DNA from: Coleofasciculus sp. LEGE 07092
GTDB lineage: Bacteria; Cyanobacteriota; Cyanobacteriia; Cyanobacteriales; Coleofasciculaceae
Direction of reading: 5' to 3'
NCBI RefSeq assembly: GCF_015207375.1
Contig: NZ_JADEWY010000002.1
Coordinates: 1-64,000 of the forward strand
DNA: 64,000 bases
Shown: one piece after another, positions 19,089 to 28,000 of the stretch
Layout: each line of letters opens with the position of its first letter
Numbering within the stretch: position 1 is the stretch's first letter
Position numbers and translations under genes: made by a program
The notes under the pieces: model-generated
What the model saw: only the letters and a program-made list of their open reading frames with translations
What the model was told of the DNA's origin: nothing
Databases searched by the model: none

Positions 19089-19932
19089 GGGGGTTCGATA
19101 AGTAGCAGCCTAGCTGAACAGTCTAATCTATATATTCTTTGGGCGATGTCAAGCCGCGTGTCAGGAGTCAGTCGTCACAAGTCAGTCGCCAAAACAGAAA
19201 TAATGGGTGACAGACAACAGACAAAAGACTGACAACCTGCGCAGCACCCTTGGGGTATTGAGCAGGAGACCCAAAAAGCCTGATGGACTTTTGCCCAGTC
19301 TCCGGTAGCGCTAACGCAGGTAATCTCATGACACGGGTCTCCTCCATCTCTCTTATATCTGATCTATTGGAATCTAAACAGTCACCTCTCTTTTTCCAAT
19401 TGTGCCAGCATGGGGGCTAACCTCCGGTAGGGTGAGGCTCCTAGGGTGGAAAACTCCAGCATAACTAAGAAAATACCCGAATTATTTTCGTAGAATCGGC
19501 GTTGCACTGTGCCTTGCTGTGGCTAACGCCGACTCTTGACAGCTCATGTGGAGAAATACTGTGGGATAATTTAGTAACGTCAAATTTTGTCAGAGTGCTA
19601 AACCAAAGCATTAATGACAAGGGAATTTACCAAGGAATAACCAGCTCCTTAATTAGACTCTTGACAAAACTACCTCTTGCAATTCAAAATCAATAAATTT
19701 GTTGAGGTGTTGACGGGCTGTTTTGCTACGTTTTCTCCCTCAGAGGGATACTCTTCAAAAGATAGAATGAGTCCTTAAACTTCTGACGTGATACCGCTGG
19801 ATAAATTCCTGGGTTAGTGGCTGAAATTGGCATCTCTAGTCAACTTTACTCCCCAAGTAGTGACAATCGCCGATATGATAAAAAAGTTAATCTTAAGACC
19901 GATATAGCCATAGACCCTACTGTATAGAAACT
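19089..19932. other. Long divergent intergenic region, topA / ndhB
   Basis: These 844 bases hold no convincing protein gene; a 64-codon frame at 19502 has no homology signal. Structured elements are visible: the nested stem-loop at 19235-19321, a hairpin ATTGGAA...TTCCAAT near 19367-19401, CCTC...GAGG near 19421-19437 sharing CTCCGGTAG with the first element, and a strong hairpin TCGGCGTT...AACGCCGA (19496-19532). Confidence 0.6.
19235..19321. ncRNA. Candidate structured RNA, family unknown
   Basis: Nested complementary pairs are ACCTGCG (19235-19241) with CGCAGGT (19315-19321), GGAGAC (19265-19270) with GTCTCC (19298-19303), and CAAAA-GCC with GG-CTTTTG around a TGAT loop (19272-19293). Together they give a compact 87-nt fold. 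It could be a non-coding RNA, a leader of topA or ndhB, or a palindromic repeat. It does not match the RNase P, tmRNA, SRP RNA or riboswitch cores that I know. Confidence 0.35.
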
Positions 19933-21513
19933 ATGGATTTTGCCAATCTTGTTGCCCAGCTAAATACTGGGATAATTTTGCCAGAGGTAATCGTACTGAT
20001 TACCTTATTGCTAGTGTTGGGGATCGATCTGATTGCTGGCAAGAGTTCCACCAATACCCTTCCCTATGTGGCAATTGGGGGTCTGCTGGCTGCCCTAGTT
20101 GCCCTGTACTTTAAATGGGATGCTGCCAATCCCGTTGCCTTTCTGGGAAGCTTCAACGGTGATGCGCTGAGTATCGCCTTTCGCGGTATCATTGCCCTGT
20201 CAACTGCTGTCACGATTTTAATGTCGATCCGGTACGTGCAGCAGTCGGGTACCTCTTTACCAGAATTTATCGCCATTTTGCTCAGTGCTACCTTGGGGGC
20301 GATGTTCCTGTCTGGCGCGAATGAACTGGTGACGATTTTTATCTCCCTAGAAACCCTCAGTATCTCGTCGTACCTGCTGACGGGTTATATGAAGCGGGAC
20401 CCCCGTTCTAATGAGGCGGCGTTGAAATACTTGCTGATTGGTGCCTCCAGTTCAGCCGTCTTTCTCTATGGAGTTTCGTTGTTATACGGTTTGTCTGGCG
20501 GCGAGACTAATTTAAATGCGATCGCGGCAGGGGTCGCTAGTATAGAGTCGGGTCCATCCTTGGGCATTTTAATTGCTCTGGTTTTTGCGATCGCAGGTAT
20601 TGCCTTTAAAATCTCTGCTGTTCCCTTCCATCAATGGACGCCGGACGTTTACGAAGGGTCTCCCACCCCAGTTGTTGCTTTCTTGTCCGTCGGTTCTAAA
20701 GCAGCAGGCTTTGCCCTGGCAATTCGGTTACTAACCACTGCCTTCCCCTTGGTTAGCGAACAGTGGCATTTTGTCTTCACCGCCCTTGCCATCTTAAGTT
20801 TAGTGTTGGGTAACGTAGTTGCCCTCACGCAAACCAGCATGAAACGGCTTCTTGCCTACTCATCCATTGCCCAGGCAGGCTTTGTCATGATTGGTTTAAT
20901 TGCCGGGACGGATGCAGGTTATTCCAGCATGATATTTTATCTGCTGGTTTATTTGTTCATGAACCTAGGGGGCTTTGCCTGTGTTATTCTCTTCACCCTG
21001 CGTACCGGCACCGACCAAATCAGCGAGTATTCGGGACTTTACCAAAAAGACCCCCTCCTGACGCTGGGTTTGAGCATTTGCTTGCTCTCCTTAGGAGGAA
21101 TTCCGCCTCTAGCTGGATTCTTCGGCAAAATATACCTGTTTTGGGCAGGTTGGCAGGCAGGACTCTATGGTTTGGTCTTGCTAGGGCTAATTATGACTGT
21201 AGTCTCAATTTACTACTACATTCGTGTCGTCAAGATGATGGTCGTCAAAGAGCCACAAGAAATGTCTGACGCTGTGAAGAATTACCCAGAAATCCGCTGG
21301 ACTCTTCCCGGTATGCGCCCCTTGCAAGTGAGTTTGGTGGTGTCAGTCATTATCACTTCTCTGGCAGGAATTTTATCCAACCCCCTGTTTACCCTAGCGA
21401 ACAACTCTGTTGCCAACACTCCCATGTTGCAATCCTCGTTAGTACAGGTACAGACTCAACCTGTGGTATCGTTGTCAACCGATTCTCATTTTTCTTTGTC
21501 TCCACCCGATTAA
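19933..21513 (+). CDS. ndhB: NAD(P)H-quinone oxidoreductase subunit 2
   Basis: NdhB is an antiporter-like membrane subunit of the photosynthetic NDH-1 complex, which takes electrons from ferredoxin to plastoquinone and pumps protons in respiration and cyclic electron flow. The 526 residues form about 14 transmembrane helices. Landmarks are [42 protein letters not shown] with the key Lys, [21 protein letters not shown], and [20 protein letters not shown]. The length is typical for cyanobacteria. It is a single gene with its own terminator, and no other ndh gene is adjacent. Confidence 0.98.
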   Translation: MDFANLVAQLNTGIILPEVIVLITLLLVLGIDLIAGKSSTNTLPYVAIGGLLAALVALYFKWDAANPVAFLGSFNGDALSIAFRGIIALSTAVTILMSIRYVQQSGTSLPEFIAILLSATLGAMFLSGANELVTIFISLETLSISSYLLTGYMKRDPRSNEAALKYLLIGASSSAVFLYGVSLLYGLSGGETNLNAIAAGVASIESGPSLGILIALVFAIAGIAFKISAVPFHQWTPDVYEGSPTPVVAFLSVGSKAAGFALAIRLLTTAFPLVSEQWHFVFTALAILSLVLGNVVALTQTSMKRLLAYSSIAQAGFVMIGLIAGTDAGYSSMIFYLLVYLFMNLGGFACVILFTLRTGTDQISEYSGLYQKDPLLTLGLSICLLSLGGIPPLAGFFGKIYLFWAGWQAGLYGLVLLGLIMTVVSIYYYIRVVKMMVVKEPQEMSDAVKNYPEIRWTLPGMRPLQVSLVVSVIITSLAGILSNPLFTLANNSVANTPMLQSSLVQVQTQPVVSLSTDSHFSLSPPD

Positions 21514-21540
21514 TTGCCATTCCATCCCCAATCTGGCAAA

Positions 21541-21574
21541 ACGCCTGACTCTACAAGGTCAGGTGTTTTTTTTG
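21541..21574 (+). terminator. Rho-independent terminator of ndhB
   Basis: ACGCCTGAC-TCTACAAG-GTCAGGTGT is followed by a run of T. The 9-bp stem (one G-T pair) and T tract lie 28 bases after the ndhB stop. Confidence 0.9.
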
Positions 21575-21679
21575 TCCGTAAGCACTGATCAAGTGAGAAT
21601 CACTCGAGTACTAATGATCAATGACTAAGTTGAAGACTTGATGAAGTTGTCTTGACATTATTGCTGATGTCAGCAGATT

Positions 21680-21725
21680 GTAATACGATACACACAGTGT
21701 CATACGTGTCATACGATAGTATTAC
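21680..21725. promoter_or_regulatory. Inverted repeat GTAATAC...GTATTAC upstream of 21974 gene
   Basis: A perfect 7-bp inverted repeat (21680-21686 and 21719-21725) encloses CATACGTGTCATACG, itself a short direct repeat (CATACG). It could be an operator or a cruciform. A further hairpin GGACTG...CAGTCC lies near 21907-21925. The gap 21575-21973 holds no other gene. Confidence 0.35.
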
Positions 21726-21973
21726 AGATTGACCAATCTGATAAAGCTGGGTAAATCAGATGCTTGTTTTCTTTTGACACAAAGCACCCAGCTCCCCGGC
21801 AGTCAGTCTTGTCGGATCAGGGTTGCCTATCACAGGAAGTCTCGGACTTTCGTTACTCATTGCCTGTATCCCGTAATCTTGAGCTAAGAAAACGGGTTGA
21901 ATAAGTGGACTGACAAGCGCAGTCCAATCTAACTGTTTTGGCTCATCACTCTTATCTTATTCAAGCAACTCAG

Positions 21974-22759
21974 ATGTGTTTCGCGAAAAAAGAAATTTCA
22001 AAAAATGAAGAGAATTTACTCCTATCTTCTCTGATTGTTGAAGTCGATACAATCTTTTTCAAACTCCGTAAAGCTGATAAAGTCATTCGCCACGAACTTT
22101 CTTGGCTCAATTCCACTCCTTTCCCAGAGTTCAAAATACTGTCTCTGTCTTCTATTAATTGGGACTACTTCAAGAAAATACTTTATAAAATTCCACCTCA
22201 TCATTTATTGGTGGATGAATATATCATCTATATGCTCGATGATGAAACCAACAGCCTCTTCAATCTAATCGGAAAATATAACAACTACGTGGAGCAGAGA
22301 AAAAAAGCCTGGGAAAAGAACGAACACACGGAGCTGATAAACGTTGATGATAAGCTTGCCTACTACGTCCGGCGTCTAGGAGCAATGGTTTACCATCTCA
22401 ATACTCATTTGAATTTACTCAGTGTATTACTAACCAACGCTTCAATGGTTCCGGGCATTCAGCCGATCAGCGTAAATAATAAACCGGACAACTGTAATCA
22501 ATGCACTAGCAATGATTGGAGTGAATGGCAACAGAATATCAAGTTTTTAGAGGTTACTATTGATGAACCCTATGCGATCACGACTTGGACGCTGGAAAAT
22601 CTGACGGGAGATGCTATTTTCCGAAGGGAACGAGAGGATTGGCAACTCGTAAAAATCAGCACCAGTCAGTGTAATTTGGAAGATTTTAAGTGTCTGAATG
22701 TTTCTCTGGAGTTGGCTGAACGAATGCTTAACTTTCATCAGCAAAAGCTTGGGAAATAG
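21974..22759 (+). CDS. Hypothetical protein, unrecognised
   Basis: This soluble protein has about 261 residues from the ATG at 21974; a TTG at 21938 would add 12. It is charged and mainly helical, with a run of aromatic and acidic residues in the middle (LLVDEYIIYMLDDETNSLFN) and a Cys cluster NCNQCTSNDWSEW. No family, signal peptide or membrane segment is seen. Its base composition is lower in GC than its neighbours and HIP1 sites are absent, which may indicate acquired DNA. It lies alone between ndhB and the convergent MBL gene. Confidence 0.6.
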   Translation: MCFAKKEISKNEENLLLSSLIVEVDTIFFKLRKADKVIRHELSWLNSTPFPEFKILSLSSINWDYFKKILYKIPPHHLLVDEYIIYMLDDETNSLFNLIGKYNNYVEQRKKAWEKNEHTELINVDDKLAYYVRRLGAMVYHLNTHLNLLSVLLTNASMVPGIQPISVNNKPDNCNQCTSNDWSEWQQNIKFLEVTIDEPYAITTWTLENLTGDAIFRREREDWQLVKISTSQCNLEDFKCLNVSLELAERMLNFHQQKLGK

Positions 22760-22862
22760 GGAGTAGGGAATAGGCTTTTTTACCGCAAAGCTAGGGTAAA
22801 ACTCCCCTCTCCTACGAGGAGCAGGATTGGGGCAATGCTCTTGAGTTAATCAGTTTAACGGC

Positions 22863-23711
22863 TCAAATTATGGGCACAACCAGTCCTTCCCGCGCCAAAA
22901 ACGAACCGACGTGAGCTTCTTTGACTTCTATCTCAATTTGATCGAGATTGTTATCTGTATGATTGGGTTCGTGGTGAAAAATTGCTAGCCGCTTGACTCC
23001 TGCTTCCTTGGCGACTCGAACGCCTTCCTGCCAGGTGGAATGCCCCCACCCTACCTTGGGTGATTTGGGATGGTGGTATTCTTCATCGGTGTACATGGCG
23101 TCGTAGATGAGGATGTCGGCATCACGAGACAGGTGCAGCACATTTTCATCGAGGCGATCGGGAAAATGTTCGGTATCGGTGCAGTAGACGACTGAATGCC
23201 CCTGCCAGCTTATGCGATAACCCATCGCGCCGTTGGGATGGTTTAGGGGGCTAGTTTCAATGGTGATATCTCCTAGCTGTACCGTATCGCCGCAGATGAT
23301 ATCGTAAAATTTCAAATCTGCCTGGATTTCTCGAATGGGGACGGGGGAATTTAGGTGCAGCACGCGCTTCTTAAAATGCTGCTCCATGGATGCTCCCTCC
23401 GGTGCTGCGCCGTGAATGTGCAGGGTGTTTCCTGTTGTAAAGGCTGGCTCGAAAAACGGCACGCCCTGAATGTGATCCCAGTGATAGTGAGTGAAAAACC
23501 AATAGGCTTCGATGGGTAACTGGGGCTTCAGACTTTTGCCCAACATCCGCAGCCCTGTACCGCCATCAAAAATCAGGCGTTTGCCCGCAACTCGCATCTC
23601 GACACAAGAGGTATTGCCGCCGTAACGAACGGTATCTTTTCCTGGAGAGGGGACACTGCCTCGGACACCCCAGAAGTGGACTGCAAACTCAGAGGAAGGA
23701 GTGGTTTCCAT
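22863..23711 (-). CDS. MBL-fold metallo-hydrolase
   Basis: This 282-residue metallo-beta-lactamase-fold hydrolase begins VHFWGVRGSVPSPG, a start typical of the RNase Z/PhnP/cyclic-phosphodiesterase-like group. Metal ligands are visible in FTHYHWDHIQG (HxHxDH), in PLNHPNGAMGYRI, in YCTDTEHF and in IFHHEPNHTD near the end. The substrate is unknown; phosphodiester bonds are the usual targets of related proteins. It starts 7 bases after aroC ends, so the two genes are probably co-transcribed. Confidence 0.88.
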   Translation of the reverse strand: METTPSSEFAVHFWGVRGSVPSPGKDTVRYGGNTSCVEMRVAGKRLIFDGGTGLRMLGKSLKPQLPIEAYWFFTHYHWDHIQGVPFFEPAFTTGNTLHIHGAAPEGASMEQHFKKRVLHLNSPVPIREIQADLKFYDIICGDTVQLGDITIETSPLNHPNGAMGYRISWQGHSVVYCTDTEHFPDRLDENVLHLSRDADILIYDAMYTDEEYHHPKSPKVGWGHSTWQEGVRVAKEAGVKRLAIFHHEPNHTDNNLDQIEIEVKEAHVGSFLAREGLVVPII

Positions 23712-23718
23712 CGGTAAT

Positions 23719-24813
23719 TTAAGGCTTTAAAGTATGGCACTGACCCTGATGACGTAGAAGGTGATCGCATAATACTAAAGCGACCATTGCTTCTACCATA
23801 GGCACGGCTCTGGGTAAGACGCAAGGGTCGTGACGCCCCTTGGCAGCGAGGAGGGTTTCCTCGCCTGTGTTGGTGACAGTACGCTGTTCTTTTCGTATAG
23901 TAGCAGTGGGTTTAAATGCTACTCGTAAAATAATTGGCTCCCCGTTAGCAATGCCTCCCTGAATACCGCCCGAGCGGTTGGTGAACGTGCGCACCTCACC
24001 ATTTTCGTCGATATAAAATTCGTCGTTATGTTGGGAACCCGTCAGCAAAGTTCCAGAAAAACCAGAGCCAATCTCAAACCCTTTGCTGGCAGGTAGAGAC
24101 ATGACTCCTTTGGCTAAATCGGCTTCTAGCTTGTCAAAAACGGGCTCCCCCAAACCCTTGGGAACGTTTCGCGCTACGCATTCGACTACGCCACCAATCG
24201 AATCACCGTTTCGTCGAACTTGCTCGATTCGTTCAATCATCTTTTCGGCACATTCAGAATCTGGACAGCGGACGATGTTGCTTTCGACTTGTTCGAGGGT
24301 GACAGTATGCGGGTCAACAACACTTTCTAAGGTGTGAATTCGCTTAACATAGCCGACAATTGCAACATTGGCAACGTGTTTGAGAATTTTTTTAGCGATC
24401 GCTCCGGCTGCCACTCTACCAATTGTCTCTCGCGCCGAGGATCGTCCGCCCCCTTGCCAGTTCCGAAACCCGTATTTGGCATCGTAGGTGGCATCGGCAT
24501 GGGAGGGGCGGTATTTAAGGGTCATCTCGTCGTAATCTTGGGAACGGGTATCTTTGTTACGGATTAAGATGGCGATGGGCGTCCCTAATGTTTTACCTTC
24601 AAACACCCCGGAAATAATTTCGCAGGTATCCGTTTCCTTGCGAGGGGTGGTAATTTTGCTTTGTCCTGGGCGTCTGCGATCAAGTTCAACCTGTATCTCT
24701 TGTTCGGAAATCTCTAACCGAGGTGGACATCCATCAATAACCACACCCACACCACCACCATGGGACTCGCCAAAGGTGGTTATGCAAAACAGATGCCCGA
24801 AACTGTTGCCCAT
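23719..24813 (-). CDS. aroC: Chorismate synthase
   Basis: AroC catalyses the last shikimate-pathway step, EPSP to chorismate, with reduced FMN. The 364-residue protein has the family signatures [29 protein letters not shown], the central [20 protein letters not shown] and the C-terminal [22 protein letters not shown] in order. The length is normal and the start is conserved. It heads a likely two-gene operon with the MBL hydrolase. Confidence 0.98.
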   Translation of the reverse strand: MGNSFGHLFCITTFGESHGGGVGVVIDGCPPRLEISEQEIQVELDRRRPGQSKITTPRKETDTCEIISGVFEGKTLGTPIAILIRNKDTRSQDYDEMTLKYRPSHADATYDAKYGFRNWQGGGRSSARETIGRVAAGAIAKKILKHVANVAIVGYVKRIHTLESVVDPHTVTLEQVESNIVRCPDSECAEKMIERIEQVRRNGDSIGGVVECVARNVPKGLGEPVFDKLEADLAKGVMSLPASKGFEIGSGFSGTLLTGSQHNDEFYIDENGEVRTFTNRSGGIQGGIANGEPIILRVAFKPTATIRKEQRTVTNTGEETLLAAKGRHDPCVLPRAVPMVEAMVALVLCDHLLRHQGQCHTLKP

Positions 24814-25018
24814 AATCGTTGAGAAGACGCCTAGAAATTCCGATTTTAACAGCTATTGATCACGAAGGACAAGTTTCAAGCCATTATTTTAATTGATAGT
24901 ATAAGGTAAGGTAAAGAAAATCAAACATAGGGTGGGTATTGTCTACCCTATAACGTATTAGTTTCGGGTGCGTTGCCATGACTATGTGATGAGTTCTTGC
25001 TGATCGCTTTAAACACCG

Positions 25019-28000
25019 ATGTTAACAATTTCCGGTTATCGAATTATAGAGAAGCTGTATGAAAGTGCTAACTCTCTAGTTTATCGGGGTATCCGAGAAC
25101 AGGATAACCAAACCGTCATTCTCAAAGCTCTGAAGCTGGATTATCCCACACCATCCGAACTTACCCGCTACAAACAGGAATATGAAATTACCCGTCAGTT
25201 AAATTTGGATGGGGTAGTTAAGGCGTATGGACTAGAACCTTATCAGCGAACGTTGGTAATAATTTTAGAGGATTTTAGGGGATTATCTTTAAAGCAATGG
25301 ATGAGTCAGTCTTTTGGGGCGCAAGGATTTACGTCTTTACGAGACTTTTTAGCGATCGCGATTCAGATCACGGAAATTTTGGGAACGATTCATGCTGCCA
25401 ATATTATCCATAAAGATATTAATCCGTCTAATATCCTCTTCAATCCAGAAACCAACCAAGTCAAACTCATTGACTTCAGCATTGCTACCCAATTAACTCA
25501 TTCTAATCCTACCCTCAAAAATCCCAACCTCCTAGAAGGCACTTTAGACTACCTATCCCCAGAGCAAACAGGACGAATGAACTGTTTCATTGATTATCGC
25601 ACCGACTTTTATTCCCTCGGTGTCACCTTCTACGAACTACTGGCAGGGAAGCTACCCTTTGATACCATTGATGCTTTGGAGTTGGTACACTGTCACATTG
25701 CCAAAGTCCCGATTGCACTCGCTCAACTGAACCCGGAAATTCCTAAAGTTGTTTCCAATATCGTCATGAAACTGATGGCGAAAACGGCACAGAAACGATA
25801 TCAGAGTGCTTGGGGAATTAAAGCTGATTTAGAAGAATGCCTGAATCAATTAGAGACAACTGGCACCCTTCCTGATTTTCCCATTGGCACTCGAGATAGT
25901 TCTGAAAAGTTTCAAATTCCGCAAAAAATCTATGGTAGGGAACGGGACATTGAAACCTTGTTGGCGGCATTTGAACGAGTGGCAACAGATTCTGTAACGG
26001 ATGAGTTAGCGGCTACATCTGTTGCCAGAGTAAAACTGATGTTGGTGATAGGATATTCCGGCATTGGTAAGTCATCCCTTGTGGCGGAAATTCACAAACC
26101 CATCACTGCAAAACGAGGTTATTTTATTTACGGAAAATTTGACCAGTTTCAGCAGAATGTTCCCTATTCGGCTGTCGTCAATGCGTTTCAAGCATTAATG
26201 CGGCAACTGCTAACTGAAAACGAAGCACAGCTAAGGGAATGGAAAGAAAAAATTTTAGCGGCATTGGGTGCTAGCGCTCAGATTATTATTGATGTCATTC
26301 CCGAAGTGGAATTGATTATCGGCAAGCAACTGCCAGTACCAGAATTAGGGTTTAGTGAGTGTCAAAATCGCTTTAATCGGGTTTTCCAAAACTTTATTCG
26401 GGTATTTGGTGTCAAAGAGCATCCCTTAGTCATCTTTCTAGATGATCTTCAGTGGATAGATTCGGCTAGCCTCCAGTTGCTGCAATTGATAATGATGGAT
26501 ACAGATATGCACTATCTGTTCCTAATTGGAGCGTATCGAGATAATGAGGTCAACTCTACTCATCCATTAATGATAACCCTTGAAGGGCTACAAAAGGCAG
26601 GAATTACTGTTAACAAGATAATCTTAGCACCGTTAGAGTTAGAGTCGATTAGCCAACTGATTGCTGAGACGTTACACGTAAATACAGGTTCACAGACATC
26701 CTTTCAACAGAGCCAGGAAATTGTCAAACCTTTAGCAACGTTAGTCAAACGAAAAACTGGCGGCAATCCTTTCTTTGTTCATGAGTTTCTCAAAGCCCTG
26801 CACGGTGAAAACTTAATCACCTTTGATGGTAATTCTCGTACCTGGCACTGGGATTGGGCTGAAATTGAGGCACAGGATATCACCGATAACGTTGTTGAGT
26901 TGATGGTTTGCAAGTTAAAAAAGCTGCCTACTTCCACTCAAGTCGTTTTGCGTTTAGGGGCTTGTGTGGGGAATAGTTTTGACTTAAATACCCTCTCCAT
27001 CATTTGTGAAAAACCGCAAGCCGCTCTAGTTCAAGATTTATCTATAGCTGTTCATGCTGGATTAATTTTACCCATCTCCGAGTTAGATGAAGACTTATTA
27101 ATCCAAACCTATAAATTTGGACACAGCCGCATTCAACAAGCCGCCTATGCCTTAATTGACGATAAAACCAAAGCAGTCATTCACTTACAAATTGGTCAAC
27201 TGCTCCTCCAAAATACTCCCACCGATGCCTTATCAGAAACGATATTTAAAATTGTAGATTATTTCAATTGTGGGATTGCAGAGGAAACTCGTCAAGAGGA
27301 ACGATATAAAATTACCCGACTTAATTGGATAGCCGGAGAAAAAGCTAAAGCAGCGATGGCTTATGGCGCAGCGTTCAAGTACTTTGAGACAGGACGATTA
27401 CTTTTAACCTCAGATTCTTGGCAGACTCAGTATGATTTAACGGTATCGATTTATGATTCAGCGGTTGAAGCAGCATACTTGTGTGGCAACTTTCATCAGA
27501 TGAACGACTTAGCAGAAGTTGTATTGCAGAATGCCCAAACGCTGCTAGAAACGGTAATAATTTATGAAGTCAAACTCCGAGCTTGTGTTGCCCAAAGCCA
27601 ACTTAAAGCAGCCGTTACCCTGGGGCTACAAGTTCTAAAGTTATTCGGATTAGAATTTCCTCCTCAGCCCAGCCCTGTAGATATTCAGCAAGGACTAGAG
27701 GAGATAACATTACGTTTAGCGGGAAGAAGCCCTGCCGACTTAATTAACCTGCCCAAAATGACCGATGCTCACCAACTGGCAGCCATGCGGATTCTGGCGC
27801 TTTTAGGGACACCAACCTTTGTCGCTGTTCCGGAATTGCTACCCCTCATCGTATTCAAGCAAATTATCCTTTCTCTCAACTCTGGAAACACGTCAGCGTC
27901 AGCGTCGGCTTATGCCTTTTACGGGTTAATTCTCTGTGGGTTAGTCGGAGATATCGAAGCCGGTTATCAGTTTGGAAAACTGGCGTTAATGCTATCAAAA

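Noticed and set aside
19502..19696. 64-codon frame in the topA-ndhB gap
   Set aside because: Starts inside a strong hairpin, no ribosome binding site, and composition looks non-coding.
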